A program made the position numbers and the translations under genes. The notes under the pieces are model-generated. The model was not told the DNA's origin, ran no database searches, and saw nothing but the letters and a program-made list of their open reading frames with translations. A stretch of DNA of 64,000 nt from Linnemannia elongata (Eukaryota; Mortierellomycota; Mortierellomycetes; Mortierellales; Mortierellaceae): NCBI GenBank assembly GCA_036320915.1, contig JAXBDG010000013.1, positions 372,001-436,000 on the forward strand, read 5' to 3'. Shown here piece after piece: positions 22,501 to 32,300 of the stretch. Numbering within the stretch: position 1 is the stretch's first letter; each line of letters opens with the position of its first letter.

Positions 22501-24882
22501 CCCCTTCCCTCCCCTCAGCTAACGGGACTGCAGTGTTGACAGCACAGACACCCGAAGGGCATGATGTCAGACAGGCATGGGCACTCGAAGAGCACCCCCG
22601 AAGAGGACCCCCGAAGCGAAGGTGGCCGGATACGCAACGCGCACCTCTGGACACGGAAGAATTTTTTTTTTTTTTTTTTTCTTTTTTTTTTTTTTCCGCC
22701 TCCCCCATTTTCCTTTTCTTCTTTTTCTTTTTCCTTTTTTCTTTCCTTTCTTTTTCTTTTTCCTTTTCTTTTTCCTTTTCCTTTTCCTTTTCTTTTTACG
22801 AACACCGAACAAGCAAGCCCCAGTCGGACCTTACAACAACACAAAACAGTCACATTAAATCAATTTCAACTTGGGTCATCCTCACACCCTCACACGCATA
22901 ACACGACATCCCAGAGTCCCAGAGAACCCAAAAAAAAAGGCCAAGAGCCTCCAAGAACCCCAGCCCTCTCCCACCACGGCACCAGCACCAGCACCCGTGG
23001 CATCGCCCACGGGCACCCTTTCTAGTCTCTACTATACTAAAAAAATATCACTTTTTGCTAAATCACGTGAGGGCGGAGCCCGAACGAAAGAAAAAGAAAA
23101 TTGTGAGGGCGGAGCCCGAACCAGTGTCTTGCGCGAAGCGCGCCCGCGCGAAGCGCCAGTACTTTGTGAGGGCGGAGCCCGAGCTATGGCTCCCCTTGCG
23201 CGAAGAGCACGGAAGAAGAATATGTGAGGGCGTAGCCCGAACCAGGGGGGCTATCTTGCGCGGAGCGCGGTGGTATTTTGCGCGAAGAGCACGGAAGAAG
23301 ATGTGAGGGCGTAGCCCGAATTTGGGGGGTTATTTTGCTCAAAGCACCGGTATTTTGTGAGGGCGGAGCCCGAGCTATGGGCCCCCTTGCGCGAAGTGCA
23401 CGGAAGAAGAGGGTGTGAGGGCGTAGCCCGAACTAAAGGAACAATCACGGGCAAAGTGCCAGTATTTTGTGAGGGCGTAGCCCGAACCAGGGAAACTATC
23501 TTGCCCAAAGCGCGACCAGCAAGGGCATCCTGCTGGAAGCGCACGGAAGAAGAGGGTGTGAGGGCGTAGCCCGAACTAAAGGAACAGTCAAGGCCAAAGT
23601 GCCAGTATTTTGTGAGGGCGTAGCCCGAGCTGTGTGAACCTTGGCGCCGGCTGCGGCAAAATGGATGGAGTGCTTTAGCGCGACCATCAAGGTCATCTTG
23701 CGCGAAGCGCGCGGGGAAGAAGAAGATGTGAGGGCATAGCCCGAACCAGATGCACTAACTTGCGCGAAGCGCCTGTATGCTATGAGCGCAGCGCGCTCAC
23801 GGAAGAGGATGAGGGCGTAGCCCGAATCAGAGGATCTATGGCTATATTGTAAGAACAACGCCCGGGCTATGTGTTCCCTTCCCTGCCGCCGCATGCGGCA
23901 GAAGGGAGGGAGCGCACAGCGAGCACAATCGTCAAAGCAATCTTGCGTGAACTTTTAAGCAAGCACTTCTTTCCCCTGCTGATCTCTTTTTTTTGATTGA
24001 TGATGACACTATGTGTTGCGTCTTTATCCTTTTCCTTTCCTTCACTCCAGATATCTCCTTACTCCACTGGCCAACTTTCATGCTCAGGCGCGCGCTCAGG
24101 CACACCCCCGAAAATGTTGAAGCACAAGAGAGGCAATCAACACTGAAGACACACAGCGGGGGCTGGTATGTGCTTAAGAACAGCCAAGAGCATACGGGCC
24201 TGTGGTTGAAAAAATCAAGACGGTGAAGATCATAAGAGAGAGCATCGAAATGAAAACAGCAGCAGACGTTCTCCTCTCTTCTCCCCCTCCCTCTTCTCCC
24301 CTTCCCTCCCCTCAGCTAACGGGACTGCAGTCTTGACGCCAAGAGAGGGCACGATGTCAGACAGGCACGAGCACTCGAAGAGCACCCCGAAGAGTACCCC
24401 CGAAGCGAAGGTGGCCGGACACACAACGCGCACCTCTGGACACGGAAGATATTTTTTTTTTTTCTTTTTTGTTTTTTCTTTCCCCCTCCCCCCTTTTCCT
24501 TTTCTTTTTTCCTTTTCTTCTTCTTTTTCCCTTTTCTTCTTCTTTTTTCCTTTTCTTCTTCTTTTTCCCTTTTCTTCTTCTTTTTTCTTTTTCTTCTTCT
24601 TTTTTCCTTTTCTTCTTTTTCTTTTTCCTTTTCTCTTTCCTTTCTTCTTTTTACGAACCCCAAACAAGCAAGCCCCTGTCGGAACTTACAGCAACACAAA
24701 ACAGTCACATTAAATCATTTTCAATTTGGGTCACCCTCACACCCCTCACACGCATAACACGACATCCCAGAGTCCCAGAGAACCCAAAAAAAAAGACCAA
24801 GAGCCTCCAAGAACCCCACCCCACTCCCACCACGGCACCAGCACCAGCACCCGTGGCATCGCCCACGGGCACCCTTTCTAGT
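19505..24882. repeat. Three tandem 1.6-1.9-kb satellite units
   Basis: Head-to-tail units 19505-21136 (1632 bp), 21137-23025 (1889 bp) and 23026-24882 (1857 bp). Each opens with TCTCTACTATACTAAAAAAATA and a CACGTG site and ends with GGGCACCCTTTCTAG. Each unit has, in order: a GC-rich minisatellite of GTGAGGGCGGAGCCCGAAC-like and GCGCGAAGCGC-like repeats; a conserved 300-bp segment with the palindrome CCGCCGCATGCGGC; a 15-bp repeat CCCGAAGAGCACCCC; a long T/C tract; and a conserved tail. The frames found in it are periodic low-complexity translations, so it is treated as non-coding. Confidence 0.88.
20690..20770 (+). repeat. 15-bp tandem repeat inside satellite unit 1
   Basis: About six copies of a CCCGAAGAGCACCCC-type unit in the first satellite unit. 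The second unit (near 22585-22615) and third unit (near 24375-24410) keep only about two or three. Confidence 0.75.
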
Positions 24883-25012
24883 GTTGGAAAAAAGAGCTAA
24901 AGGAAACTATGTATATGACTGTTATTTTGTCACGTGATTCTTTCTCTCCTCCCATTTTGAGGTGTATTCAATCCGCAGCTATATAAACACCAGCTTCCTC
25001 CCGAACCTGCTG
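24883..25012 (+). promoter_or_regulatory. Right subterminal region with an outward TATA box
   Basis: 130 bp between the satellite array and the right terminal repeat. It contains TCACGTGA near 24930-24937 and CTATATAAAC near 24980-24989, oriented toward the chromosome. This could be an outward promoter; no clear gene follows it. Confidence 0.35.
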
Positions 25013-25078
25013 AATTGTGTCCCAGCCCCTCGTCAGCAAAATTCTTTTGCTGGCGAGTTGGTTGTGGTTCAGAGCGTC
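25013..25078 (-). repeat. Right 66-bp terminal inverted repeat of the 15.5-kb element
   Basis: Perfect inverted copy of 9590-9655. Confidence 0.9.
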
Positions 25079-25087
25079 ACTTTTCCT
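25079..25087. repeat. Right 9-bp target-site duplication
   Basis: ACTTTTCCT, identical to 9581-9589. Confidence 0.85.
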
Positions 25088-25819
25088 TCCCTCCCTTCGC
25101 CCTAACTGGCAAGCAATCCCCATATTACAATTATCAAACCATAGCCAGCTTCCTCGCTCATGCGTATTTACATTCCTTTATTAAAAGACACCTTTCCTTT
25201 CCCTTTCCCCTTCTCTTCCATCTTTTTTTTGCTGAGCGGGTCAAAATGGCCAGTACGCGTCCTACTCTACCCTTGGCTGGTGTGGAGAAAGGACCAATTT
25301 TGACGATACACATCGTCCCAGCGTTAGGTGTAATAGCAGATAATGTCTTTGGCTTTGCTTGTTGAGGGCGACCCCTATCGTCTCGATATGAAAGCGAAAG
25401 GAACTTGAAAACCTGGGTGAAGAAAAATGAATAAGAAAACGAGGTGGAAAATACTGTAGAAAGCATTTTTTCCTGCTGTTCTTTCTTTGTGAACGTCGCT
25501 TGAATGTTATCAATGGGCAGATAGAGAAACAACAGCCTCGTCAAAAGAAGTGGAAAGGTGCTGTTCCTAACGAAAAATCTATAGACCAAAGGTGTAAACC
25601 TCAGCGGATCGACGCAGCAGACCTTCTCGCTTCTCGCGACCCTTCCTTGTTCCTACTATTTCTCTCTCTCTCTTTCTCTTTCTCTGTCTCTTTCTCTTTC
25701 TCTCTCTCTTTGCTTTTAAATTATTAGTTTATTAAGTCCTTCATTATAGGGTTTCCGTTTCATGCCAGATGCTCGGAAGGTCGTCATACATGGCCAAAGA
25801 GTCTCTCCATATTCTGTGT
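25088..25819. other. Intergenic region right of the element
   Basis: About 730 bp holding a 39-codon frame at 25246 (MASTRPTLPLAGV), a CT microsatellite at 25660-25715 and the 3' flank of the pectate lyase gene. No gene is supported. Confidence 0.45.
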
Positions 25820-26662
25820 TTAACAGGCGGGGATGGACTTGGCTTGAGCGCCACGGCAATTAGCGGTGGTGGAGACCTTGGGAGATTCCTTTTTACCGTT
25901 CTTGACAATGCCCTTGAATTCCTGGCAGACATGCTTGATACCGGTTCCACACGATCCAGAGATGATAGCGACATCACCGTAGTTGGAGTTGATGCCAACG
26001 AGATCAGCGTTAACGGTGTTGGCCTTGACGTTTTGAACAATGACATTTCTTGGGCCACCGTTCTTGCTGCAGTTACCGCAGCTGCGGAAGAGCTTGCCGA
26101 CGTTGACGACGGTGTAGTCCTTGATGGTGACCGTTCCTCTTCCGTTGTGTTGGACGACCTTGTCCTTGGCGTTCTGAGCTCCACCTCCTTGGATCAAGAC
26201 GCTTCCGGTGCCTTTAATAGTAATGGCATCTAATTGAGAAAAATGCCAAGTTTTTGTGGTTAGGACAGGGGTGCGGTGAATGAGAATGTAGGTAGTGAAT
26301 GAAAATGTGTGCAGGGAATAGGAATGTCTTGTACCTTCGCAGACATCGCGGAACCAGACGTTCTTAAGAGTGCAAGCACCCTCGCAATGAACGCCCTCAA
26401 GAGCGTTCGCTCCGATGATGACGTTGCTCAAAGTAGCACCATCCTTAAGGATGAAGACGGCGTTGGCAGATCCAGTGTCCTTATCAGAGTTGCAAGGATG
26501 TCCACGGTCGAACTCCTTGTTGGCGAAGTCCTTAACTCCAGAGATAATGCTTGGTGCGGGGAGGGCAACGACGCTACCGGATCGAGTTGGGATGTTGAGA
26601 GTTTGCGCGGCGCCGAGGGTGGCGAAGACAGCAGCAGTGATAGTGGCGACTTGGAACTTCAT
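25820..26662 (-). CDS. Secreted pectate lyase, family PL3
   Basis: Two exons, 26662-26335 and 26229-25820; 738 nt, 245 aa. It cleaves de-esterified pectin by beta-elimination outside the cell. The first 19-20 residues (MKFQVATITAAVFATLGAAQ) are a clear signal peptide. The core has the right-handed beta-helix pattern of PL3, with ANALEGVHCEG, LKNVWFRDVCEDAITIKG, GTVTIKDYTVVNVGKL and several Cys pairs. The intron interrupts the Asp codon of the conserved DVCED-AITIKG motif, as expected if the model is right. Length fits the family. It points to a saprotroph or plant-associated life style. A TATA box lies about 150 bp upstream. Confidence 0.93.
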   Translation of the reverse strand: MKFQVATITAAVFATLGAAQTLNIPTRSGSVVALPAPSIISGVKDFANKEFDRGHPCNSDKDTGSANAVFILKDGATLSNVIIGANALEGVHCEGACTLKNVWFRDVCEGTRHSYSLHTFSFTTYILIHRTPVLTTKTWHFSQLDAITIKGTGSVLIQGGGAQNAKDKVVQHNGRGTVTIKDYTVVNVGKLFRSCGNCSKNGGPRNVIVQNVKANTVNADLVGINSNYGDVAIISGSCGTGIKHVCQEFKGIVKNGKKESPKVSTTANCRGAQAKSIPAC

Positions 26663-26806
26663 GTTGAATAAATGGATTCGGAAAGTAGATTCTTGGTTGA
26701 GGGTTGGACTGGGTGTGGTGTAATATTGATGCTGTAGATGTGGAAGCTAAAGACTTGGCGAAGACTGACTGATGAAGAGAAAAATGCCAAGGGACGAATG
26801 CAGTCC

Positions 26807-26815
26807 TTATATACC
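26807..26815 (-). promoter_or_regulatory. TATA box of the pectate lyase gene
   Basis: TATATAAGG on the minus strand about 145-150 bp upstream of the start codon at 26662. Confidence 0.5.
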
Positions 26816-28548
26816 TGTGAGGCAGCCCTGCTTCCCGTTCTAGACTGAAGATAAGTACACATAGGATACATACACGTTGACTAGAGAGAGTCGATTGAGT
26901 GCTCAAGAAGCCCTTCAAATATACGCTTCTTGTTGTAATGCATAAATGCGGCGAGCTCACCATAGCTTCCGTGATTGGTAACGGAAGAAAGTTGTCCTCG
27001 GGCGGATGTGCATTTAACGGTCGGTATCGGGACACAACAGCATAACACGCGATAAGGTTAAATTACCCCGCATGTTCTTTTGTACTCGCGAAATTTAGCG
27101 TTATTTTATGAGGTTTACCAGGTTACCAGGTCAGAAAGAGTGTTCCATCAATTCATATGGCACAGAGACAGTAGATGTGTCATTCAGCCTTCTGATCTGC
27201 ATACCACACTGACGACCTACCGACGCATATATAACGAATGTCTCTCACCAATGCCAAGCAGCGCTTCTGATGGTGATCACAAATTATAACTGGGATTACA
27301 AGAGTGTAGTTTGCAGCGAAGTCTTGTTTGCAGTTTGCAGTATGTTGTACGTGACGAGCTTCACTTTCGCTCGTCAAGATACATTAATGACTTTATGCCA
27401 ATGGAAATGCCAAGACTGGAGAGCAATACCGGGTGATGGGTCGTAATTGGACATTAGGATGCAATTGGAAATGTGGTGCTCTGCGAAAGTTCAGAGGGTC
27501 GTGTATATTCTTTCTCACGAAATCGTACGGCCGAGACCTTGGGAATTGTATCACGATCGGATAGCCACTTCTCACCACCTAGCTTTTGCCTACCACCCCG
27601 AGCCAATGAAAAGTGTGAGCCCTTATCGTTGTATTTGGGCGAAATGTCAACAAAGTCGTGGGAAGTCACAAGTTTATGTGGAATCGCTCATTTGCTGCAA
27701 GCGCCTTGAAATAATGTTAAGGTGAAGACGCGGGTAAATATTGGCAAATGATCCTTGTCACTTGTCACCATGCTACACTTATACATGCAGGTAAGGGAGC
27801 TAGGTTTCTGTGCCTTATCGGTGGATTGGGACGTATTGTAAACAAACTTTTGGGAAGTCACAAGTCTGCGTAGTGTCGCTGCTTGCTCCAAACACTCTGA
27901 AATAATTTAAGTTACAGATTAGGGAACAAAATGGCAACGATCGTTGTCACTATGCTACATCTAGATGTCGTGTTCTCTAGAATTTCGATCCTCGTGCTCT
28001 CGTCGGTGCTGTTCGTCTACTGATATCTTGGTCTGTCTCTTCTCTATTCTCCGTTTTTCCAATCTCGTTGCTTGTGGTGGGATGGGTTTGATCATGTTTG
28101 TGGGCATTAATTGGTTGGTGAAGTTGGCTTTCCCCATGACGATTCGAGTGTTGAATGTGTGGGCGGGTGGGGGTGGAGGGCCTTGAGTTGCACGGAGGCC
28201 GAGGCGTGGTAGAGTGTTAGAGTACTGGGATAGTAAGATAGAAGTAAATTTATGTGTGCGACACATAAGGAGTAAAGAACAAAGATAGAAAAGAAAGAAT
28301 GAAAGAAGGAGGAAAGGGAGGTGGGAAAGAAGAAAGAGAATGAAAGAAAAAGGAAAGACGGAACGAGGGAAGGAAGAGAGAAAGAAAGTGTAAGAACATG
28401 TAACAAGTAAAAGAAAGAAATCTGACAGTGGCGAGCGGAGGGGAATATTTATACCTGTGCCTCTTGGTGATATCGCTGATCACTGATAAAAACGAGCTCG
28501 TCTCAGGATTGTCCATCAGCAACCAAGAGATCAAAAGCAGCCTCCCCC
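26816..28548. other. Intergenic region with a diverged duplication
   Basis: About 1.7 kb with no supported gene. It contains a diverged direct duplication (27621-27777 and 27813-27959) and a purine-rich stretch at 28260-28400. Confidence 0.45.
27621..27959. repeat. Diverged direct duplication of about 150 bp
   Basis: 27621-27777 and 27813-27959 share, in the same order, CCTTATCG, GGGAAGTCACAAGT, a TCGCT/TTGCT block, TGAAATAAT and ATGCTACA, with substitutions and small indels between. Neither copy encodes anything recognisable. Confidence 0.6.
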
Positions 28549-28970
28549 TTGTCTCAAACACGTCTGGTCGATCAAACGCGTCCTCGTCCTGTCCATCAGT
28601 CGCGTATAAAAACCCTATCGACACGCTACGTTGCTTGCGAGCCATTACAAATCCGGATCGCCTCTTGCTTTGGCGACGGCAGCATTCCTCTCCCTGACGA
28701 CAGCCGGGACTCGAGCCTTGTCATTGTGAACGCCGAGCCGTGGGCTTTTCCGAGGATGTTGGGATTAAAGGACGAGGAGATGTGTCGATTGGGGTTCTTG
28801 GACTGCTTTGCTGAGTTGAGTAAGTTGGAGACGTTGAGAAGCCATGTTAGTGCTGCTTTAGATGAGAGTTGGATGCTTAAGGGCGCCAGGGGGCTAGAAT
28901 GGGTCTTGGAGCATTGACCGCCGCTTCAAGTTGCAGAGTAATTTGCGCTTGAACAGACGTCTTGGGAGTC
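28549..28970 (+). pseudogene. Degenerate F-box/leucine-rich-repeat fragment
   Basis: The frame 28549-28917 encodes a segment (LGFLDCFAELSKLETLRSHV followed by ...GARGLEWVLEH) that resembles the C-terminal leucine-rich part of F-box-like proteins common in Mortierella-type genomes. It ends at a TGA where such proteins usually have Trp in an EHWP motif. The same frame continues past the stop as PPLQVAE before further stops. No F-box is visible upstream. I read it as a truncated, inactivated relic. The family assignment is by pattern resemblance only. Confidence 0.4.
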
Positions 28971-29394
28971 GTTCCTTCATCTGTAGAATGTCCAGCTTCA
29001 GAGCGCGCACCAATCGTCAAGCTGACAAGGCCGTCCTCTTGGTCCCTGATTTAGAGCCTGTTCAATGATAGGGGTATGAAGTGTTGGAAGACTGGTAATT
29101 GAAAGCTTCTTGTGAGGTAAACTGGCGGCTGGCTCGCTACATAACGAGTTACGAGTTGCCTTTATAGAGCTTGAACTTCTTTTCTTACAAGATTTGGCAC
29201 CCACGCATGGGTCCAATAAATCAACCAAGCAAACAAAAGTAGTAAAATGAAATATTCTGTTTATGCAATGGATATGCTGTCTATGATATGGTAATGCTAA
29301 AGATATGCTAAAGATAATGGTACAATGAAAAAGAAAAAGAAAAAAACGAAACAATAACAGAAAGAAAAAAATACCCTCCCCAAACATCTCCTCC
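28971..29394. other. Spacer 3' of UTP20
   Basis: About 420 bp, A-rich toward 29330-29370, containing the 3' end of UTP20. No gene seen. Confidence 0.5.
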
Positions 29395-32300
29395 TTAATC
29401 GACACGACGTTTCTTGATGGTAGTCAGGCGGACCTTGTCCTTTGCAAACTCCTTGGTCTTGAGCTGACGCTTGCGCGACTTCATCTCGTTCTTCTGAAGA
29501 CGACGACGGGCCCGGGCCTGGGGGTCGTTCATGGCCTGCATGACGCGCTTCTGCTTGCGCTCGCGACGGACCTCGAGCACGTGCTGGCGGATCTTGTTGT
29601 AGGCCACAAAGTAGTCGGTTGTGCCTGCGCGCTTCTGGACCAAGTCCAAAACCTCTGAACCCAGCTTCTTGAGCTCCTCTATTTACATAAAAACAAATCA
29701 GAAAAAGATGTTAGAAAAGGGGTCGAAGCAGCAAGTTACGATAAAGAGGAAAGGGCAGAGACAAGACAAAAAAAGAAAATGCATACCGATTTCGGTGCCC
29801 TTGGCGGTCTCGTCGTTGACGATGCGGTAGATGGGCGAGATGATGGGAATGAGGTATGGCTTAAGCTCGTCCTGGTGAATGTGGGTGGTAATGGCAGCCA
29901 TGCACTGAAAGATGCAGGTCTGCTGGATCACAGACCGGTCATTGTTGTTCCTCATGGCAGCACCGCGCGACAGGAACGAGAGGCGCTTGACCAACCAGTA
30001 CAGCATTCTCTTGACAGGCTGCTTGGCCTCGGTGACCTTCTTGCCTTCCTCCTCTCCGCCTTCCTCCTCAGCCTCCTCATCCCCATCGTCATCGTCTTCG
30101 TTGCTCTCTTCATCGTCCTCTTGCTGGTCATAAGGAAGAGCGTAGAAGACCTTGGCGATAAAGAACAGGTTCTTGACAATCTGTCCTCCAAGATCCTTCG
30201 ACAGGAACTCACTCTTGAGCTGCTCGCACAACATCTGAGCAACAGACTTGATCATCTCGGGTGACAGCACCAAATCCGATGAGGCGTCCTTGACAGGGGA
30301 ACGGGTGACGGGATCGATCCCGGCAAAGAAGGTGCCAAACAGACGAGTGGCCGACAGACGGACCCAGGCATGAGGGTGGAGCATGTGCTCACGGATCAAG
30401 GGCCACAATGTGGTCACCTCGTTCGAGTTGATAACATTGGGGAACTGCTTGACCAGCTTGGTGAAGGTGTTGAGGGCATAGTAGCCAACCTCCCACTCAG
30501 CATCGAGATCCATTGCATCCTGCTCCTGCTCCTCAAACTTATCAGCTTCGGCAGCCTGCTCCTGGGCTTCCTGCATGATCTGCAAACTCGACTCGAGCGC
30601 AAACTTGAGACGGGGAACCAAAACAGGGATCTGCTTCTTGAAGGCAGGGCCAAAAGCCTCGATTGCCAAACCGTAGACCTGAGAAGCTGCACGCTGAAGA
30701 CTGCGCTGCTCGGTCTGGTCGAACCACTTGGCGAGCAAGACATAACTGTTGTCGAGCTTGGGGCGGCTCATTCTCTGGAATAGGGCTTTGATCAATGATC
30801 CAGCCATCTCGCGACACTTGCTCGAGTCATCGTTGACGAGCTGCATCACCAACGCCAAGAAGAAAAGCTCGACATAGTCCATGAGAATCTCGTCTGCAAA
30901 CTTTTGAATGATAAAGTGCATCATCTCCATCACCGACTGACGACCGCTCTCAAAGACGTAGCTCAAGTTCTTGACCAAAAAGTTCATCTGGTTGCGGAGA
31001 CGACCACGACCCTGGGGGTAATCCAAGAGGAACTGGAGAAGAGCGCGACGACACTCCTCACGGGCTTGATGGCTCTGCGAAGTGACCATGATCTCCGAGA
31101 TGTTCATCATGATATCGTACATCTCGGGAACCACAAACTGGCGCGAAACGATGGAACGGATGAGGGCAAAGGTGGTAGTCTGGCGCTCGGGCTCCTCCAA
31201 ATCGGGCTTGATCATGTTGAGAAGCATCGTCAGCTGGTCCTCCTTGAGCACAATGGCCTTGCTCTCGCGCATGGCGATCGCCAACATCTTGAAGCAACTC
31301 TGGGCAATCTCCGACTTGGTAGATCCTTGAGCCTTGAGAAGAACAAAGGTCTGCTTGATGACAACGGGCAGGCCCTTGTCGAGCGAAGGCAACTTGAGCT
31401 TGGCGAGGAGACACATGATCTTGAGCGACTGCTGGATGACATCGGGATGCTTGGCAAAGACACCGTTACCGACAACCTTGACAAAGGGGTCCAGGAGGGC
31501 CAATTGCTCGGTCGAGCGAACGTCAAACTTGTTGCGTGTCAAAGAAGAACGGAAAATGTGAAGACCGAAAGCCACGAAGCGGTGAGCGTTGGCAGGGAAA
31601 CAATCGGTCGACAACTGGGTAGGGCGCTTGGTGTCGACAGTGTAGTTGATCTCCATCCGAGACTTTTCCTTCTTGATCTCCTCCTTAGTCTTGGACAACT
31701 CCAGGTTCTGAGAGATCAAACCGTGGCAGAAAATGAGGGTCTCCTTGGTCTCGAAATAGGGGTTGCTGTTCAAACCGGTGGCCAAGCGACGCATAACCTC
31801 GTCGACCTTGCGCATCACCTTGACGGCCTCCGACTCGCTCAAGAGCTCCTTGATAGGAATCATGATCAATCCCATGTTCTTGAATTCGATAATACCGGCC
31901 ATCAGCTCGAACGAATGGAAGCTGAGGTTACTCTTAGCCTCCTTCATCTTTCCAGTAATCTCCTCAGTCTCCTTCTCAATACCAGTCTCACCAAAGATAT
32001 CGTTGATCAAGACGTCGATAATCTCCTTGAGGCAGTAGTCGAGCTCACCGACCTGCAAAGTGGGCACCAGGTGGGTTAACATGGCGTGAACAGTGAAACC
32101 AAGGACGTGGAGCTGGTATCCGCGGAGTAAAGCACCCTTCATCTCCTTCAGGATAAAGTTGAAGTAGCCAGCACCCAAGAACATCGTAATCTTAATGAGG
32201 GTATCACGGGTGGTATCACGGGCCTCCTGCTGACGACTCTTGAGGATCTGGCACACCGAAGTCAACAGGCCAGGAAGGTTGGTGCGGAGGGAGATATCGG

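Larger units (their letters stand above)
9590..25078. mobile_element. 15.5-kb composite DNA transposon-like element
   Basis: A 15,489-bp block whose two ends are perfect inverted copies of the same 66 bp (9590-9655 and 25013-25078, starting GACGCTCTGAACC). It is flanked by an exact 9-bp direct repeat, the signature of integration by a transposase. Inside, from left to right, are: a nested 6.8-kb inverted-repeat element with RecQ helicase and DUF6589-type genes; a PIF/Harbinger-like DDE nuclease gene; an Asp-rich coiled-coil gene; and three tandem satellite units. Nine-bp duplications are characteristic of Mutator-like elements, but no classical MULE transposase was recognised. Which internal protein moves the block is therefore open. 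Ordinary single-copy type genes resume on both sides. Confidence 0.85.

Noticed and set aside
19545..23900. CRISPR-like regular repeats
   Set aside because: Repeats are imperfect, unevenly spaced and themselves similar in the spacers; the host is a eukaryote and no Cas-like gene is present.
19545..24880. Many open frames of 60-220 codons within the satellite
   Set aside because: They are translations of GC-rich or pyrimidine repeats, occur on both strands, and change frame between units; no protein family is recognisable.
9590..25078. Starship-type giant fungal transposon
   Set aside because: No DUF3435-type tyrosine recombinase is visible, and the block has inverted-repeat ends with a 9-bp duplication, unlike Starships.
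25246..25365. 39-codon frame after the right end of the element
   Set aside because: Too short and without a recognisable family or conserved splice signals.
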